64,000 nucleotides of DNA, taken from JAKGBX01 sp965366835 (lineage in GTDB: Bacteria > Pseudomonadota > Alphaproteobacteria > Rhodobacterales > Rhodobacteraceae). Positions 62,955 to 64,000 of this stretch are shown piece after piece. Within the stretch, counting starts at the first letter, position 1, and every line of letters starts with the position of its first letter. Location of the stretch: assembly GCA_965366835.1 (NCBI GenBank), contig CBDUGF010000004.1, positions 1 through 64,000 on the forward strand, given 5' to 3'. The position numbers and the translations under genes were made by a program. The notes under the pieces are model-generated. The model saw nothing but the letters and a program-made list of their open reading frames with translations, ran no database searches and was not told the origin of the DNA.

Positions 62955-64000
62955 CTATCCATCCGCCATCTCCTTCAGCGCCGCTTTCAAACGCGACGGC
63001 GTGACCGGCAGGTGGTGCATCGCAACCCCTGTGGCATCGCGGATCGCGTTCAGGATTGCCGGAGCGGTGGGGATCAGCACATGTTCGCCCAGCCCCTTGG
63101 CGCCGTAAGGCCCGTGCGCGTCCGGTTCCTCGATGATCAGGGTCTCGACGGGCGGCATGTCGCCCACCGTCGGGATCAGGTAGTCATGCAGGTTCTCGGT
63201 GCGCCCGGGCAGGTATTCCTCCATCAGCGCCATGCCGAGGCCCTGGGCGATGCCGCCTTCGACCTGGCCTTCGACCAGCAGCGGGTTGATCGCCTTGCCG
63301 AGATCATGCGCGGCGACGAATTTCAGCGGCTTTACGGTGCCCAGCGCGGTGTCGACCTCGAGCACGCAGAGATGCGCGGCATAGCCAAACTGCGCGTAAG
63401 GCTCGCCCTGACCGTTGGCATCCAGCGGCTTTGTCGGCGGATCATAGGTCTCCTCGGCGCGCAGCACATAGCCTTCGGCGTCGGGCTCCAGCGCCGAGAG
63501 GTCGATCTCGTGCACGCGCGTACCATCGCGCACACGAAGCAGATTGGCGGCCAGTTCGATCTCGGCTGCGTCGCCCGCATTGGCGCGTTGCAGGATTTCT
63601 GCGCGCAGCGCCTCGCCGGTCAGCCGCGCGGCATTGCCGGTCACGAAGGTCTGGCGCGAGGCCGAGGTCTTGCCGGCGTCGGGCGTCACGTCGGTATCGC
63701 CGCCGACCAGCGCCAGCGCGCTGACAGGCACGCCGAGCGCGGTGGCGAAGATCTGCGCGATCACCGTGTTGGCGCCCTGGCCGATATCTGCCGCACCCTG
63801 GTGCAGCACGATTTGCCCGTCACGCCGCAGCCCGGCCTTGATCGTCGAGGGGTTGGGCAGCGAGGTGTTGCCGCAGCCATACCAGCCCGCCGCAATGCCG
63901 ACACCGCGCCGGACCGTACCGCCCCGGCGGTTGACCTTCTCCGCCGTGGCGCGGGCACTGTCCCAGGCGGGCTTGAGCGCCTCTAGGCAGGCCTTGATGC
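62955..64000 (-). CDS. Xanthine-dehydrogenase-family molybdopterin-binding subunit, C-terminal part
   Basis: Large subunit of a molybdenum hydroxylase, open through the window end (about 348 residues visible). It shows RRGVGIAAGWYGCGN, LHQGAADIGQGANTVIAQIF, the substrate-side block VGGDTDVTPDAGKTSASRQT, the EGQVEGGIAQGLGMALMEEY helix and GAKGLGEHVLIPTAPAILNA, whose Glu in KGLGE aligns with the catalytic base of xanthine oxidase. It would hydroxylate the ring of a heterocycle, giving the substrate of the adjacent reductase. Confidence 0.9.
   Translation of the reverse strand, partial: IKACLEALKPAWDSARATAEKVNRRGGTVRRGVGIAAGWYGCGNTSLPNPSTIKAGLRRDGQIVLHQGAADIGQGANTVIAQIFATALGVPVSALALVGGDTDVTPDAGKTSASRQTFVTGNAARLTGEALRAEILQRANAGDAAEIELAANLLRVRDGTRVHEIDLSALEPDAEGYVLRAEETYDPPTKPLDANGQGEPYAQFGYAAHLCVLEVDTALGTVKPLKFVAAHDLGKAINPLLVEGQVEGGIAQGLGMALMEEYLPGRTENLHDYLIPTVGDMPPVETLIIEEPDAHGPYGAKGLGEHVLIPTAPAILNAIRDATGVAMHHLPVTPSRLKAALKEMADG

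Overview
The window is chromosomal DNA of an alphaproteobacterium, most likely the marine Rhodobacterales (Roseobacter group). The evidence is high GC, the atpHAGD order, the block ybgC-tolQRAB-pal-cpoB-tilS-ftsH, and many Roseobacter-type transport and C1 genes. All calls come from reading the sequence; no database search was run. I saw no rRNA, tRNA, CRISPR array, prophage or transposase.

Layout. 1-3521 (-): F1 ATP synthase atpD (partial), atpG, atpA, atpH. 3975-10982: an unknown protein, a methyltransferase, gloB, tag, clpA and an M23 peptidase. 11057-20992 (-): tam, ftsH, tilS, cpoB, pal, tolB, tolA, tolR, tolQ, ybgC, the envelope Tol-Pal locus. 21319-24899: a class V aminotransferase, glyA, nadK. 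24964-38455: a catabolic cluster with two DeoR-type repressors, a glycine-betaine-type ABC transporter with a duplicated permease, two flavoprotein/GcvT fusion dehydrogenases, two choline-kinase-like phosphotransferases and an inositol-monophosphatase-family enzyme. 38734-45019 (-): degradative HMG-CoA reductase, prpE, a small lipoprotein, maeB. 45161-51007 (+): bicupin, cdd, deoA, deoB, add, upp, a nucleoside salvage operon. 51113-54035: a SPOR protein, two small membrane proteins and an alpha/beta hydrolase. 54164-64000 (-): MarR regulator, LivF, LivG, a LivH-LivM fusion permease, a binding protein, two AA_synth (DUF1185) proteins, a UPF0280 protein, a 6-hydroxynicotinate-reductase-like Fe-S protein and the C-terminal part of a molybdenum hydroxylase.

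How they work together. The last block reads as one co-directional unit for uptake and reductive breakdown of an N-heterocyclic or related acid, with several proteins of unknown function. The 25-38 kb block pairs a demethylating dehydrogenase with a kinase twice around one quaternary-amine-type importer. Nearby glyA would handle the C1 units on tetrahydrofolate. prpE and maeB serve propionate and C4 metabolism.

The main non-coding discovery is a family of three intergenic elements (about 16.6, 38.7 and 62.9 kb). Each has four short hairpins in a 2+2 inverted layout. The stems vary and are rich in A/T, while the loop core is nearly constant (GACGC on one side, GCGTC on the other). Other regulatory candidates are TTTGCAAA boxes upstream of prpE, an FNR-type box, a perfect inverted repeat between a DeoR-type gene and its divergent neighbour, and two mutually exclusive leader hairpins before the SPOR gene.
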